The notes beneath the pieces were generated by a model that saw nothing but the letters and a program-made list of their open reading frames with translations, had not been told where the DNA came from and ran no database searches. Both the position numbers and the translations under genes were made by a program. Positions 40,670 to 50,558 of a stretch of 64,000 nt of DNA are shown in pieces. Source of the DNA: Thereva unica (lineage: Eukaryota; Arthropoda; Insecta; Diptera; Therevidae); contig CATLJY010000046.1 in the NCBI GenBank assembly GCA_949987705.1, positions 32,241 through 96,240 on the forward strand. Reading direction: 5' to 3'. The first letter of the stretch is position 1. Each line of letters opens with the position of its first letter.

Positions 40670-41631
40670 AGCAGATGACAACTTTTTAGCAACGAAAGCT
40701 AATGGTTGCCATCTCTGACCGTTAAATTGTTCCAGCACAGCTTCGATAGCAAAGTCGGAAGCATCAGTTGTGACGCTATATTTAGCATCCTCTAGTGCAG
40801 GGGTTCCCAACCTTGTGCCCGCGGGCGCATTTGTGCCCACGAAGATATTTAATTGTGCCCGCGACAACGAAAAATGAGCGCAAAAAAAAAACAAATCTTA
40901 AAAATAAAAGAAATTTAAAAGTTACTTTAATTTTAAAAATCTTGCTAGATGTAGTGAGAAATTCGCTAAATTGGATACACTAACATCTGTCTAATCCACC
41001 AGGCGAATTAGACCTTTAGACCCTAACTTTGTCGGGTAAGTCCCACGATTTGGTTGCATTTTTATTGTTTTTCTCGCTAAGTAGCTTTGAGTAAAACTGA
41101 CTTACTTAGTACGAAAAGCAATAAAATCGCGGCCAAACCGCCATTCAATATGAAAGAAGCCTGACAATCATGTCTTTCCCGGCGTCTTTATTGTATTATT
41201 ATAGTAGTATAATATTAGTTGTCACAGCGAGCGGTCGTTGTAAACTCTTACTTTTATCATCAGGTGCTACCAATTTGTTGTGTTTTTTTAAATCCAACTT
41301 GTGCCCGCCAGTTTGTTTTGCAATCTCGAATGCGCCCGCACCACAGAAACGTTGGGAACCCCTGCTCTAGTGGATGTATCAGCATCACTGCTGCAACCAT
41401 TGCGGCTTTCACGTCGAGGAATGTTTGTTGACATTCTGCGGGCCAAGGAAGTTGTTCCTTATTTTTAGTGGTTGATGAACAATTGAGGAGTTCCTTCAAA
41501 TGATCATTTATTGGCACTAACATTTGTTTAGGAATAAAACGATGATAAAAGTTTACCATTCCTAGAAACTTTTGTATTTGTTTAACTGTTGTTGGTGTTG
41601 TGAGGTCATTTATTGCTTGGACGCGTTCGAG
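40670..41631 (-). pseudogene. Gypsy 2: connection and RNase H start, split by a hAT MITE
   Basis: The frame 41559-41373 reads MVNFYHRFIPKQMLVPINDH and ECQQTFLDVKAAMVAAVMLI. It is interrupted by the hAT MITE and continues at 40789 with DAKYSVTTDASDFAIEAVLE and AFVAKKLSSAS. TTDASDFAIEAVLEQ contains the first RNase H aspartate. At 40670 it is interrupted again, by the LINE. The coding frame is conserved across the MITE target duplication. Confidence 0.85.
40798..41364. mobile_element. hAT MITE with 8-bp target duplication
   Basis: CAGGGGTTCCCAAC at the left is inverted at the right (GTTGGGAACCCCTG), and CTCTAGTG flanks it on both sides (40790-40797, 41365-41372). Eight-base duplications and CAGGGGTT ends are diagnostic of hAT elements. 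The 567-bp interior has a GTGCCCGCGGGCGCA palindrome near the left end and no transposase. Confidence 0.92.
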
Positions 41632-42321
41632 TTATGGAAGGATTCCATCCTTGCCGATACTATGTCCCAAAAACATGATCTCACTGACACCAAAAACGCA
41701 TTTTGATAACTTTATGGTTAACCCAAAGTTATCAAAGCGTTTAAACAGTACTTCGAGGAGAGTGAGATGCTCATCCTCGGATTTACTAGTGATAAGTATA
41801 TCGTCTAGATAGACATAAATGAAGTCTAAATCTCTTGTGACTTCGTTCATAAATCTTTGAAATGACAGGGCTGCATTTCTTAACCCAAATGGCATGCGAG
41901 TAAACTCAAACAGACCAAAGGGTGTTATTAAGGCAGTCTTATGCACGCCTTCTTGTGCAAAGGGGATATTATGATACGCACGCACCAAATCCACCTTCGA
42001 AGAAATCGTGCATCCGTGAAGGTTCCGGCACCGTGACTGCATTAAGGCGACGGCAGTCGCCGCATGACCTCCAATCTTTTGTATCCCGTTTAGGGACCAG
42101 ATAAAGTGGAGATGCTGCTGGAGACGACGATGGTCGACAAATCCCATGTGTTCAAACTCCAATTTTCCCACCTTGAGCTTCTCAGGATGAGAAGTAACAA
42201 TATGATGTTGCACATTGTGTTTAACCGGTAGGTTAAAATTAGGTGGTTGTGTTAATGAAGTGTAATTCATTAACAATTCTTTATATTTGTCAAGATGTTT
42301 GCATTCAAAGCTCTCGATCAT
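41632..42321 (-). pseudogene. Gypsy 2: reverse transcriptase
   Basis: A 229-codon frame. After a degenerate opening (SFECKHLDKYKELLMNY, then HNVQHHIVTS), the catalytic palm is well preserved: SSKVDLVRAYHNIPFAQE with the first Asp, TALITPFGLFEFTRMPFGLR, FQRFMNEVTRDLDFIYVYLD with YLDD continuing, LSKCVFGVSEIMFLGHSIGK. The frame ends with a TAA near 41632, one codon triplet after KDGILP. The region between about 42050 and 42150 is out of frame (a stretch read as HLHFIWSLNGIQ). Inactive, but one of the best-preserved gypsy 2 pieces. Confidence 0.88.
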
Positions 42322-42650
42322 ATACTCACCAGTTGCACTGACGTCAGTCCGAAGACTGGTCTGTGAGTCAACTAATTATCGATGCTTAAAATCGAGTATG
42401 AGTTCGAACTTTGTGAGAAAGTCCGCACCGAGTATAGCTTTGTTAGTGTTGGCTATTGTGAAGTTGTGGATGAACGTCGGCGAAGAGCTAGGTTCAGTTC
42501 CAGCAACTTCGTGCCAAAAGTTTGGATCGTGGATCCATTTGCGGCCCGCAGAAGTAAATTAGAGCATGTTGTTTGTACCCTAAAAGTGTGTTTTGGAACT
42601 AAAGATATACCCGCATGTCCGCACTACCATAGCGGTAGTGGTAGTAGCAG
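42322..42650 (-). pseudogene. Gypsy 2: gag end and C-terminal part of protease
   Basis: Minus-strand pieces include LCYYHYRYGSADMR, resembling the C-terminus of a gypsy-type gag, then LRAANGSTIQTFGTKLLELN and NTNKAILGADFLTKFELILD, which are the flap-to-C-terminus portion of the aspartic protease. Only about 15 codons separate the gag end from the protease piece, so the segment with the catalytic D-T/S-G is deleted. A frameshift lies within the protease piece. Confidence 0.65.
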
Positions 42651-42959
42651 AGCGTCCCCGGTAGCGCCTGCGCAGATGAGGGTTTAAGTACCACTCCCTG
42701 TTTGGGGGAGTTACTGGTCCCCGCCGATGGCACCTTTGGTTGACGAACCGGTGGCCGGTCCATTGCTAAGAAGCACCGTCACATAAGAAGTATTGAGGTT
42801 TGCAAACTTTTGCATGTTGACCTAAGCACATTCTATTCTTAGTGTTCCAAAAACATCCTGGTACTTAATATTAGTAAGTGTGAGGTCAAAACTTTTTGCG
42901 GGAGACGTGGTCCACTAACTTATGAATATGCTTTCCTTAACAACATAGTCTCCCGCGTT

Positions 42960-44045
42960 AACGCTGTGATCGATCTGTGAGTCAGGCTTGAAAGTAAGAA
43001 GGATTTTTCCACCCACATCATTCCATTTCCTCCAAGGGAATTCAGTCCTGGGATTTATAAAAAGGTGGTCCAAGGAACTCAACAACTTCCTAATCACTAA
43101 GCAGTTGTACATGTCTTTAGTTAGGCCTTTACTCGAACACGCCTCCCAGGTATGGTTTCCTCAATACTTCTTTCAAGTTGGAAGAGTCGTCTCCCTTGGG
43201 ATGACCCACTTATTCTTCAGCCTTATGAAAACAGTAGGGCTGTGCGAATAATTCGAAATGTCGAATAATTCGGACCGAATCGAATATTACTATTCGATTC
43301 GAAAATCGAATCGAGTATTCGTTATTTCGAATTATTCGAAACAAATCGAATAACTCGAAATATTTTCGAATTATTCGAAACAAATCGAATAACTCGAAAT
43401 ATTTTTGAATTATTCGATAAAATTAATTTTTTTAATGTTATCACAAAAGTATTGTAAGTGAATTTGATCGCTTGTTAATAAGTAATATGTAATTGATAAT
43501 AATAATATATAAATTTACATATCAGGAAGCTAATTATATATTGATAATATAACTTTTTGACTACAACACACACACTTCTGTCAGAAATAGTAATATTAAA
43601 AAAACAATATGATTAATAGTTAAAATTCACAAATTAATAATTCATTCTGACGTTTTTTACTATGACAATCATCTACATATAATTTAAACCACTATAGACA
43701 ACTGGTATTAAATAATAACGATTGTTTCATTATTTATTTTTTATTGTTTTGAATAATTCAAATATTCGATTTTTCGAATAATTCGATTAAATCGAATATT
43801 CGATTTTTCGAATTATTCGATTCGAAAATCGAATCGAATAGCACTATTCGATTCGATTCGATTCGAACAGTATTCGCACACCCCTAGAAAACAGGCTTGA
43901 ATTCATCAACTTAAGCCCCCTACATAAGCGTCGTGAAGTTGCTAACGTTATATTTGTTCATCGGCTGCTGAATGACAAGTTGGACTCAGGTTTCTTACGA
44001 AGCCAAACGGAATTTAGGGGGTGAGGGTACACCGAATACTATTTC
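42960..44045 (+). pseudogene. LINE reverse-transcriptase C-terminus, split by a hAT element
   Basis: The plus strand reads VLGFIKRWSKELNNFLITKQ, LYMSLVRPLLEHASQVWFPQ up to about 43225, and resumes after the hAT element with NRLEFINLSPLHKRREVANV and FVHRLLNDKLDSGF at about 43895-44005 (frame-corrected reading of single bases uncertain). LGF-x-x-R and LVRPLLEYASQVW are typical of the post-palm region of CR1/Jockey-like LINE proteins. No catalytic motif is included. It is not a continuation of any other LINE in the window. Confidence 0.65.
43235..43886. mobile_element. hAT-type MITE rich in TCGAATAATTCGAA
   Basis: TAGGGCTGTGCGAATA at the left and its near inverse (TATTCGCACACCCCTA) at the right are flanked by GAAAACAG on both sides (43227-43234, 43887-43894), an 8-bp target duplication. 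Outer segments of about 180 and 130 bp consist of short palindromic repeats (TTCGAA, ATTCGATTCGAA). The interior is AT-rich and non-coding. The element splits a LINE fragment whose reading continues afterwards. Confidence 0.85.
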
Positions 44046-44358
44046 ATTTCTTCTTCTTTCTCCAGATTTTGATTTACTAAGGTGGTCGGTATTTATTACG
44101 CGCAAAGTTCTATTGCTAATTTTTTCGATTAACTAATATACAAAGCCTTCTTTTTATAATAAAAAAAGAATCAAAAATAGTGGTCTAACATCACCGAGAC
44201 ATATTTGGTACAATCCAAACCTTTTAGATTGTGCAAGCCGAACAGTTGAGTTCACACGCAACGATTTATTTGTGCCGTGTAGGCCTACCTTAATAATTTT
44301 TTTTATATTGCCCCCGAAAAAAATGAATGGACTAAAAAGTACGAAATAAAAAAAAAAT

Positions 44359-44710
44359 TTAAAAACCGACTTCAGAAAAAAGCCGCACAAAATGCACAAA
44401 AAAGGATGAAATAATTGTTTGTAATTCTTAACAACATTATTCCAATCAGAATGGATCTAGAAAGAAGAATCACTTTTGAAGACGGTGCCAGGTAGTAGTT
44501 GACTTTGATTGCACTAACTCTTGCTTCGGGAATTGTTTTCATGCCTTTGTTAGGCTTATGCCCTTAATGCATCACCCACAGGTGTTAGCACCGTATTCAA
44601 AAGTGATTCTTCTTTCTAGATCCATTCTGATTGGATTGATGTTGTTAAGAATCACAAACAATTTCATCCTTTTTTGTGCATTTTGTGCGGTTTTTTTAGT
44701 CGGTTTTTAA
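44359..44710. mobile_element. Short foldback element
   Basis: TTAAAAACCGACT at the left is inverted at the right (AGTCGGTTTTTAA). The arms, about 135 bp each, include AATGGATCTAGAAAGAAGAA and its inverse, and CACAAAATGCACAAAAAAGG. They surround a loop of about 95 bp (44493-44587). No coding sequence. The arms match nearly perfectly, implying recent origin or gene conversion. Confidence 0.8.
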
Positions 44711-45225
44711 AGTTTTATTTTTTTTAAATCCATTCTGAGAAGTATAGCACGCCGCCCCGTCGAGTAAGGATAAAAATCGAAGCAGGAGCTATATAGTTTT
44801 TGCGTATTTTCGGACGAATTAAAAAAAAACTTTTTAATATGAAACAAAATTCTCCGAGGGAAATTAAAAAAAAATTTTATTGTGAAGTCGATAGCTTACT
44901 GTACTATACTCGTCACACACTTTCATTTGATTCCCATACCAAGGGCGTTGTAAAGAAAAAGGTAAGCCGCCATTTTGTGTCGGCCGCATTTTGGGTTTTG
45001 AATGACTCCACATAGCGAAGTGTATACTACTTGTCACACCTTTTCATTTCATACCCATGTCTGGGGTCGGGGAGCGCAATTGTAAAATTTGATTGGAGAT
45101 TGTATTGTCATGCGAACCATACGTATGTGCAAAATTTGCAGTTGATCGGTTATATGGAAGTGGGTCAAAAACAAGTTCAACATTGTTTACAGTACATACA
45201 CATACAAATCAAGGAAATATAAGCT
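44711..45225 (-). mobile_element. Helitron-like fragment, reverse orientation
   Basis: The reverse complement of 45100-45190 contains TTTTTGACCCACTTCCATA and AACCGATCAACTGCAAATTT, matching 6430-6480 of the Helitron at 6.1 kb. The reverse complement of 44870-44960 matches the TTACAACGC-CT-GGTATGG / TGATGAGTA-AGTACAGTAAG segment near 6780-6840. Neither end is preserved. Short frames here are not genes. Confidence 0.55.
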
Positions 45226-45468
45226 TAATTGCCATTGATAGCGGGGAAATCAAATGTAAACAATAAAATTCTTTGATTCTTCATCCACGCCATGGTATAT
45301 TTCTTTATTCGATATAAACAATAGTTTTTTGAGCTGCAAATTTCGCTATAATTTCGTTCTCATCGGCTTTTGTACTGGAAGCAAATTTACAGACGTATTC
45401 ACGTCGAAAACTCGTCCGAAGGAAATGAAAAAATAATTATTTTGTCGATATATAGAAAAAAAGCACTG

Positions 45469-45545
45469 CGAGCCCAAGGATCGAGCTCGCACCCCACAGA
45501 GCCCACAGCCGAGAGTACTTCTCTCTAGCCCTTTGCGCTATGTCA
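45469..45545 (-). ncRNA. tRNA-like sequence A (pseudogene or SINE head)
   Basis: On the minus strand it contains AGCGCAAAGGGCTAGAG in an A-box-like position, GAGCTCGATCCTTGG as a diverged B box, and a T7 run eight bases after the end (plus-axis 45456-45462) as a Pol III-type stop. The acceptor stem cannot be closed convincingly. No anticodon assignment is offered. Confidence 0.35.
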
Positions 45546-45619
45546 AGTACTATCGTTGGCTGACCAATATGTTAATAAATCATTTCAGAAAGAAGAAAAA
45601 AGAGAAAAAAAAACAACCG

Positions 45620-45704
45620 GGCTGCCCCGACCAGGGATCGAACCTGCAAGCGCCACACTCCGCTAAACCGAGGATGCGACGCTCTACCCACTCCCCCATC
45701 GGCC
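45620..45704 (-). ncRNA. tRNA-like sequence B (pseudogene or SINE head)
   Basis: The minus strand reads GGCCGATGGGGGAGTGGGTA, with an A-box-like GAGTGGGTAGAGCG, and GCAGGTTCGATCCCTGG, a consensus B box and T arm (stem CAGG/CCTG). A run of nine T lies six bases after the 3' end (plus-axis 45605-45613). The acceptor stem pairs only partly (CCGA/TCGG), so this is a tRNA-derived sequence and not a functional tRNA. Of the three neighbours it is the best preserved. Confidence 0.55.
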
Positions 45705-45900
45705 TGCTGCCAGATTTACAACAATAAAGTAATTTGTTCGGTGCCTATGAAATGTTTATCAAGAAAATGATTTTTTTGCACTTTTAATTAAGTAAATGTA
45801 AATGTTCTCCTGAGTCTCATTATTAAATAATATAATTTAGTGAGAAATAGAATTAAAACATTTTACACCGAAGTAAAAAAAAATTGTATTTCACCATTTT

Positions 45901-45963
45901 GCGGCCGAGAATTGAACTTGGTTCCCCGGGATAGGCCAGCGCCTTATCTCTAGACTACCGATA
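45901..45963 (-). ncRNA. tRNA-like sequence C (pseudogene or SINE head)
   Basis: The minus strand reads TCGGTAGTCTAGAGATAAGG, then AAGTTCAATTCTCGGCCG, which looks like the T arm of a tRNA (AGTTCAATTCT as B box). A T-run (nine T, plus-axis 45875-45883) follows 17 bases later. At 63 nt it is short for a tRNA; the D arm is probably truncated. Confidence 0.4.
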
Positions 45964-45969
45964 TATGGA

Positions 45970-46992
45970 CTTTATTAGAAATCTCTTTTTTGTTGTTAAA
46001 TATACTTCTGGTTAAAAAGCTAGAAAACTGTCAGAGATTCTCGGGAACCCTGAAAAAAGTGAAAATTTTCAAAACCATAAGGAGTAGACAGCTGGGATGA
46101 GCTAGAGCATTTGAAAGGGGGCTCACGCACAAGGCGTTTAAATGTAGTTGTATGCTGAGTTTTACCCATCGCATCCAAATTGGGCACTCTGCTTTGACAA
46201 CAATTTTGAACATCCCTCCTCTTGAATAAACTCACTCAAGGCTGGTATGACTACGTTAAGTTCAATCATAAATATTGTTTAGGTTAATCATAAATTTTGT
46301 ATTTATTTAGTCTCGTAAATGTACTAAAATCGTAACAAAACCTCAAAGTAATTGCTGTTAGAAAATCAACGTAAATTAGTTGTTGCAACGTAAATTGCTT
46401 CCACTTAGCATTTTTCGTCTTTCATTTTGTATTTCATAATCCCCCGACATAGCATATCCAGTGTCCATAATTTTACCACTTGCCATGCTGAGTGAAATTC
46501 ACTTTTTTGTTTCAAATTTGTTAACTAAGCATTTATATTATATGATTGTTTTCATAGTGTAGCTACAAGTTGTTAGGATGAAAAATAAAGTTCAGTTTCG
46601 TTTTGAAAACCATAACGATCAGCCACAATCACTAAAGTTGCAAGTTTTTATTATTTTCTCTATCCACAAGTGAAGTTGAAAATCACAGGTAAAGTTTTGT
46701 TCAAATCTACTAAATAAAACAACCGGTGCACGAGTTCAGCACTTGGAGCATCCCCAAGTTTTCAAATTATAACATAAAATATAACGGTGTACAAGTTTAT
46801 GCAATCGGAGCATCCTTTGCAATAAGATACAAGTGCAACTTCGTACATGAAGTCGTAAGGTAAAGTCTGATGAATACGCCAGTTTGTGTCGCGAGTATTA
46901 ACTTCCAAATTCCAGTTTTTTCCATTCCTTACTCGCGCTTTGCGATATTAATTTGTAATTTTTCGTTTTTAGTCCAATAATTATTGTAAATA
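45970..46992. other. Spacer, probably including LINE 5' untranslated region
   Basis: A minus-strand frame (46235-46020) has no motif. From about 46700 the sequence holds two loosely similar units around CTTGGAGCATCC/ATCGGAGCATCC and likely forms the 5' untranslated region of the LINE that follows. Confidence 0.35.
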
Positions 46993-47963
46993 TGGATAAA
47001 ACCGCCCAATTAAGTAAAAGTGCTCATAAACACGACGGTAAGCTACAGCAAATGCAGCAGCTCATGATGGTGTTTCCCGTAATCACTCTCCAGCTTTTAA
47101 GGCCCCCATACACGGTCAAATCGGTTGTACATCCAGATTTTCATCAAACCCATAAGCCCAATGTATTTTGATCGGCCGAGCGGCCCACAATCGATAATTT
47201 TGGTTGTACATTCGCACTTCGATGTACATCCAATTTGACCGTGTATGGGGGCCTTTAAGCGCAGCACATCAGAAGCCGTCGAATCTCACTCCATCGGCTG
47301 CAGTGGTGCGTGGTGAGTCAACCTCTTCATCCGACGATCCGTTCGATCTGCTGGAGAAACGGTTACTATGTCATTTCAACAAAATCATTAATGCGAAAAT
47401 TGATAGTAGCATAAAATCTGTCACGGAAAATGTCACTAAATTAAGTGAGCGTGTAGACGCTATGCAAGAGGAAGTTTATCATCTCTTCCAGGTGGCAGAT
47501 GATCTCGATCGTGAGCAGAGGCTTAGTGACATCATTATCTCTGGCATCCCTCGGATATCCTCAGTTAAATCTAATAAGGTTGAAGCAACATTTCATCCTA
47601 TATAGGACCTGAACTGTCGGCGTATTCGAGGGGATTTTTCGTTGGTACTGACAGTAGCGGCAAAGTGAAAACATCGAAGGAACGAAGAAATCTCGACTTA
47701 TTGTGAAATTCTCATGTTCTAATGAGAAAACAGCGTTTCTGAGAAAATTTTATTGTGCGGGCGGGGTTAGTTCAAACCAAATTAGTCCCAGCTTCAAAAG
47801 TTCCGCTAAAATTTTCGCCGCTGAGAGCTTATCGAAAAATAATCAGAATATATTTAGAGCTGCCGTCAAGTTAAAAGTGCGGAAAATTATTTATTCCGTT
47901 TCGTCAAGGCGTGGTATTGTTTATATTAGAAAAATTAAGGATGGACCTTTTTTTAAAAAATAA
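46993..47963 (+). pseudogene. CR1-like LINE ORF1, interrupted by a MITE and frame breaks
   Basis: The reading starts MDKTAQLSKSAHKHDGKLQQ, is interrupted by the MITE at 47101-47253, and continues in the same frame (AAHQKPSNLTPSAAVVRGE, then a coiled-coil stretch VTENVTKLSERVDAMQEEVY). It stops at 47603. A second piece (47703-47963) gives MKFSCSNEKTAFLRKFYCAG and SSRRGIVYIRKIKDGP, resembling the RNA-binding C-terminus of esterase-less CR1-type ORF1 proteins. ORF1 protein coats the element RNA. Confidence 0.6.
47101..47253. mobile_element. 153-bp MITE in ORF1, TTTAA target duplication
   Basis: GGCCCCCATACACGGTCAAA at the left is inverted at the right (TTTGACCGTGTATGGGGGCC). Pairing continues over the next 15 bases with three mismatches. 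TTTAA lies on both sides (47096-47100, 47254-47258). Removing the element and one TTTAA leaves the ORF1 reading frame intact. Superfamily undetermined. Confidence 0.85.
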
Positions 47964-48346
47964 CGTCTGCTGATGCGTTGGACCATTTTCTGGAAGCAAA
48001 TCTTGGCGCCTGCGGCTGGCAACAAATCTGGCAACTATTCTATATGAGGGTTTGGATATGCAGCATGACGTATTAGTTTTAATAATATGTATATTTTATT
48101 TTATCTATAGTTCTAGCTTTCCTTTTACGTTTATTCCATTTAAGTCTAGTTCTAATATTTTTTCATTTATACATCTTTTAATTCTTAAATTTTTCAAATT
48201 TTCTCACTACTGCATCTTCCTTATCTTTGAACAATCCTTACCAGCTCCCCTTTATCCTATATTTTCTATCTTTTCCACTTTAATTCTTTTATCTTTCTCT
48301 TCGAAATTTCGCTTCATGGCTGCTTCTGTGCTCGTGGTTATGTGTC

Positions 48347-48740
48347 ATGTTAGTTACTCGTACTATTCATTTTGCCAATAGAGGAACGCTGCTTAATGTC
48401 ATTTGTTCCTCTTCATCTGGGCTGAACTTGTGCGTTATGAATGTTAGGAGTTTGAAAAATAAAATGGATGAGTTAAGGTATAAGTTCCAAAATACTAAAT
48501 TACATGTTATTCTTGTAAGTGAAACTTGGTTGAAACCAGAAATTCCTTCTTCTTTGGTATCACTTCCTCATTTCTCGTTGCATCGCAATGATCGTATTAG
48601 TCGTACTGGTGGTGGTTTTGCAATTTATGTTAAATCTTCGGTTTCGTCTAGAGTTGTTGGCAGGTCCACTGGATAGCAATTTGAATTTATTGCCGTTGAA
48701 ATAAAGTCCGGTTATGACAAATGTGTAGTGATCAGTGTAT
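48347..48740 (+). pseudogene. CR1-like LINE ORF2, start of endonuclease
   Basis: Contains LCVMNVRSLKNKMDELRYKF, ILVSETWLKPEIPSS and RTGGGFAIYVKSS, the first half of an apurinic-like endonuclease (Asn of the N-x-R motif, Glu of SETW, GGG-x-AIY). A TAG at 48674 is followed in frame by EFIAVEIKSGYDKC. The second half with the Asp-His motif is absent; the sequence runs into an unrelated repeat at about 48741. Confidence 0.7.
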
Positions 48741-49350
48741 ACTAGAGTGGTCCTTAATTTTGAAAAGTGCGAATTTTTGGTCTCCCAAGTGCTCAATCGT
48801 TAGTACTACCCTAATAATGAATTTTGGTGACACTTAGACTCACTAACATAAAAGTTAACCCGTGCCCCAAAATGATTGAAATTTTAAGAATATTAACGTT
48901 TAATTAAAAATAGGATTTTTATGTTTAAAAATAAAGTTTGACGTTTTCTAGGGGTTTTCGAGGGTGCTAATGACGAATCTGATGTCAAAAATTTATTTTG
49001 ACAATTGACAGCTGTCAAACTTATTTAAAAACCTTTAATTTTCTAATTTTATCACTATTTTTATAGTTTTTAAGAGCGCTGATCATGAGTTCGTGTCAAA
49101 AACTAATTTTTACAATTGACAGCCGTCAAAATAATGTCAAAATTTTTAATTATAGTGATAAAAAATAGTGATAAAATTAGAAAATTAAAGGTTTTTTAAA
49201 TAATTTTTACAGCATTCGCAGCTTTGTTTAAAACACAATTTGTTTTAAGTTTAAAATTTTATTTCTTTTTTATTTGAACTTGTGCACCACGGACGATTGA
49301 GCTAGTGCCCATTAATGCCCTATTGCAATCAAGTTTAGAATTATTATATT
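48741..49350. repeat. Insert with internal inverted repeat
   Basis: TTTAAAAACCTTTAATTTTC plus the following TAATTTTATCACTATTTTTAT (49024-49066) is inverted at 49161-49205. TTGACAGCTGTCAAA (palindromic) occurs near 49007 and in a variant near 49118. Ends are not defined; it begins near CTAGAGTGGTCC and may end near CTAGTGCCC. Non-coding. Confidence 0.5.
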
Positions 49351-49501
49351 GTACACTTGGCATTAGCTACAAAACTTTACTTGACTTAATTCAACTTAAC
49401 TTCTACTTTTATACCTATCTTAATTTACCTAATATTTTCTGACAACCAATCAGAACAACTGTTTTATCTTCTTTAAATTATGTCATCATCTTCATTTATA
49501 G

Positions 49502-50342
49502 CAGTGGTCGGCAGACCATCGATCGCGATCCACCGGTCGATCTTTAAGGTTTTCTTGGTCGATCGGGAAAATTTTTCTATAACATACTAGCTGGAACCCG
49601 GTGCACCCATCAATGTGCTTGGACGGTGGTCATTCAGCCCTTCCCGCACTAATGTCCGTTGTAAAATATATATGCTGACCATTTTCGAGATGACTTTCCA
49701 AATGAACCACAGTTGGATATCTTTTATGAATGGCAAATTTGATTTTTCTAGTTGCAAATAGATTACAGGTCAAAACTATTTGCCGGTAGAAAAATCTGCT
49801 GGGTTGAGAAAATAATAAGAAGTATAATTGAGACAAAATCCATATTTGAAAAAATTCCCATTAGGTTTGAATTAAAAATTAAGTGATATATCCTGGGTTA
49901 TGGACTTGGCATTGCTAACAGACATTACTGCAAAATTAAATGAATTGAATTTAGAATTACAAAGTAAAAATAAGACAATAATGCAGTTGATTAGTGCAGT
50001 AAGTAGTTTTTGTCAAAAACTAAAATTATGGAAATCAAATCTAACCCAAAACATTTTCCGAATTTGCTAATGAAAATAGCTAAAAGTTCATCGAATTATT
50101 CTTACGAAATACATGTAGAAATTTTGACAAATTTCATCAAAGAGTTTGAGATTCGTTTTTCAGATTTCAATGAAATTGAGCCAATAGTAAAGTTTGTTAT
50201 GTACCCCTTTATTTATACTAATTTAGAAGCAACTTCAGAAAAATAAATTGTTGAAAAATGTGGCTTTAAAAAGGTGGTCGATTTTAAGACTAACTAATTT
50301 AATCTGAGGTGATCTTACTACGGAAAAGTTTGCCGACCACTG
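49502..50342 (+). mobile_element. hAT element with transposase remnant, 8-bp target duplication
   Basis: CAGTGGTCGGCA at the left and TGCCGACCACTG at the right are exact inverted ends, and ATTTATAG flanks both sides (49494-49501, 50343-50350). The interior carries a fragment of a hAT transposase on the plus strand and, near the left, a reversed Helitron-like end (ACTAGCTGGAACCCGG, 49586-49601). Length 841 bp, so non-autonomous. Confidence 0.9.
49901..50245 (+). pseudogene. hAT transposase fragment
   Basis: First frame: MDLALLTDITAKLNELNLEL, then QSKNKTIMQLISAVSSFCQK, typical of the helical region before the C-terminal dimerisation domain in a vertebrate- and insect-type hAT family related to zinc-finger BED proteins. 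After a one-base shift, the frame 50010-50246 gives ILTNFIKEFEIRFSDFNEIE and MYPFIYTNLEA. The catalytic DDE region and the C-terminal dimerisation motif are absent. Transposase would excise and reinsert the element; this piece cannot. Confidence 0.65.
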
Positions 50343-50558
50343 ATTTATAGCATTTGGTTTATCTGGGACATGCGCAGCGCTTGCAATTTTCTTGTACCCA
50401 TTCTCAGTTTTCGGAAGTGGCATTACAGCCTTGTTTTTTTTGTTCTTTCTGTAAATGACTCGCGCGTGACTTGCGGTGTCAATTTCACGATCGAGTTTAA
50501 ATATTTTGTTTTTATTTATTTTGATGCGAGGGTTTTTTTGTTGTCGTGCTCTATTTGA

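Larger units (their letters stand above)
35994..42650 (-). mobile_element. Second Ty3/gypsy element, split by a Jockey-like LINE and a hAT MITE
   Basis: Minus-strand pieces run in the order gag end and protease part (42650-42360), reverse transcriptase (42321-41632), connection and RNase H (41631-40670, then 37478-37014) and integrase (37014-36017), ending at the polypurine tract. A hAT MITE (40798-41364) and a Jockey-like LINE (37479-40669) interrupt it within RNase H; at both sites the host reading frame continues exactly on the other side. Several stops and frameshifts show that it is old. A clade different from the 18-kb element is likely, because here the reverse-transcriptase motif is YLDD and gag lacks the zinc-knuckle pair. 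Confidence 0.82.

Noticed and set aside
45616..45704. Functional tRNA gene
   Set aside because: B box is good, but the acceptor stem does not close, so at most tRNA-derived.
46020..46235. Two overlapping minus-strand ORFs of 60-71 codons
   Set aside because: No motif, no context, and composition similar to random sequence.
48052..48381. 109-codon plus-strand ORF with hydrophobic residues, membrane-protein-like
   Set aside because: Composition follows a T-rich stretch between ORF1 and ORF2 of a LINE; no conserved feature.
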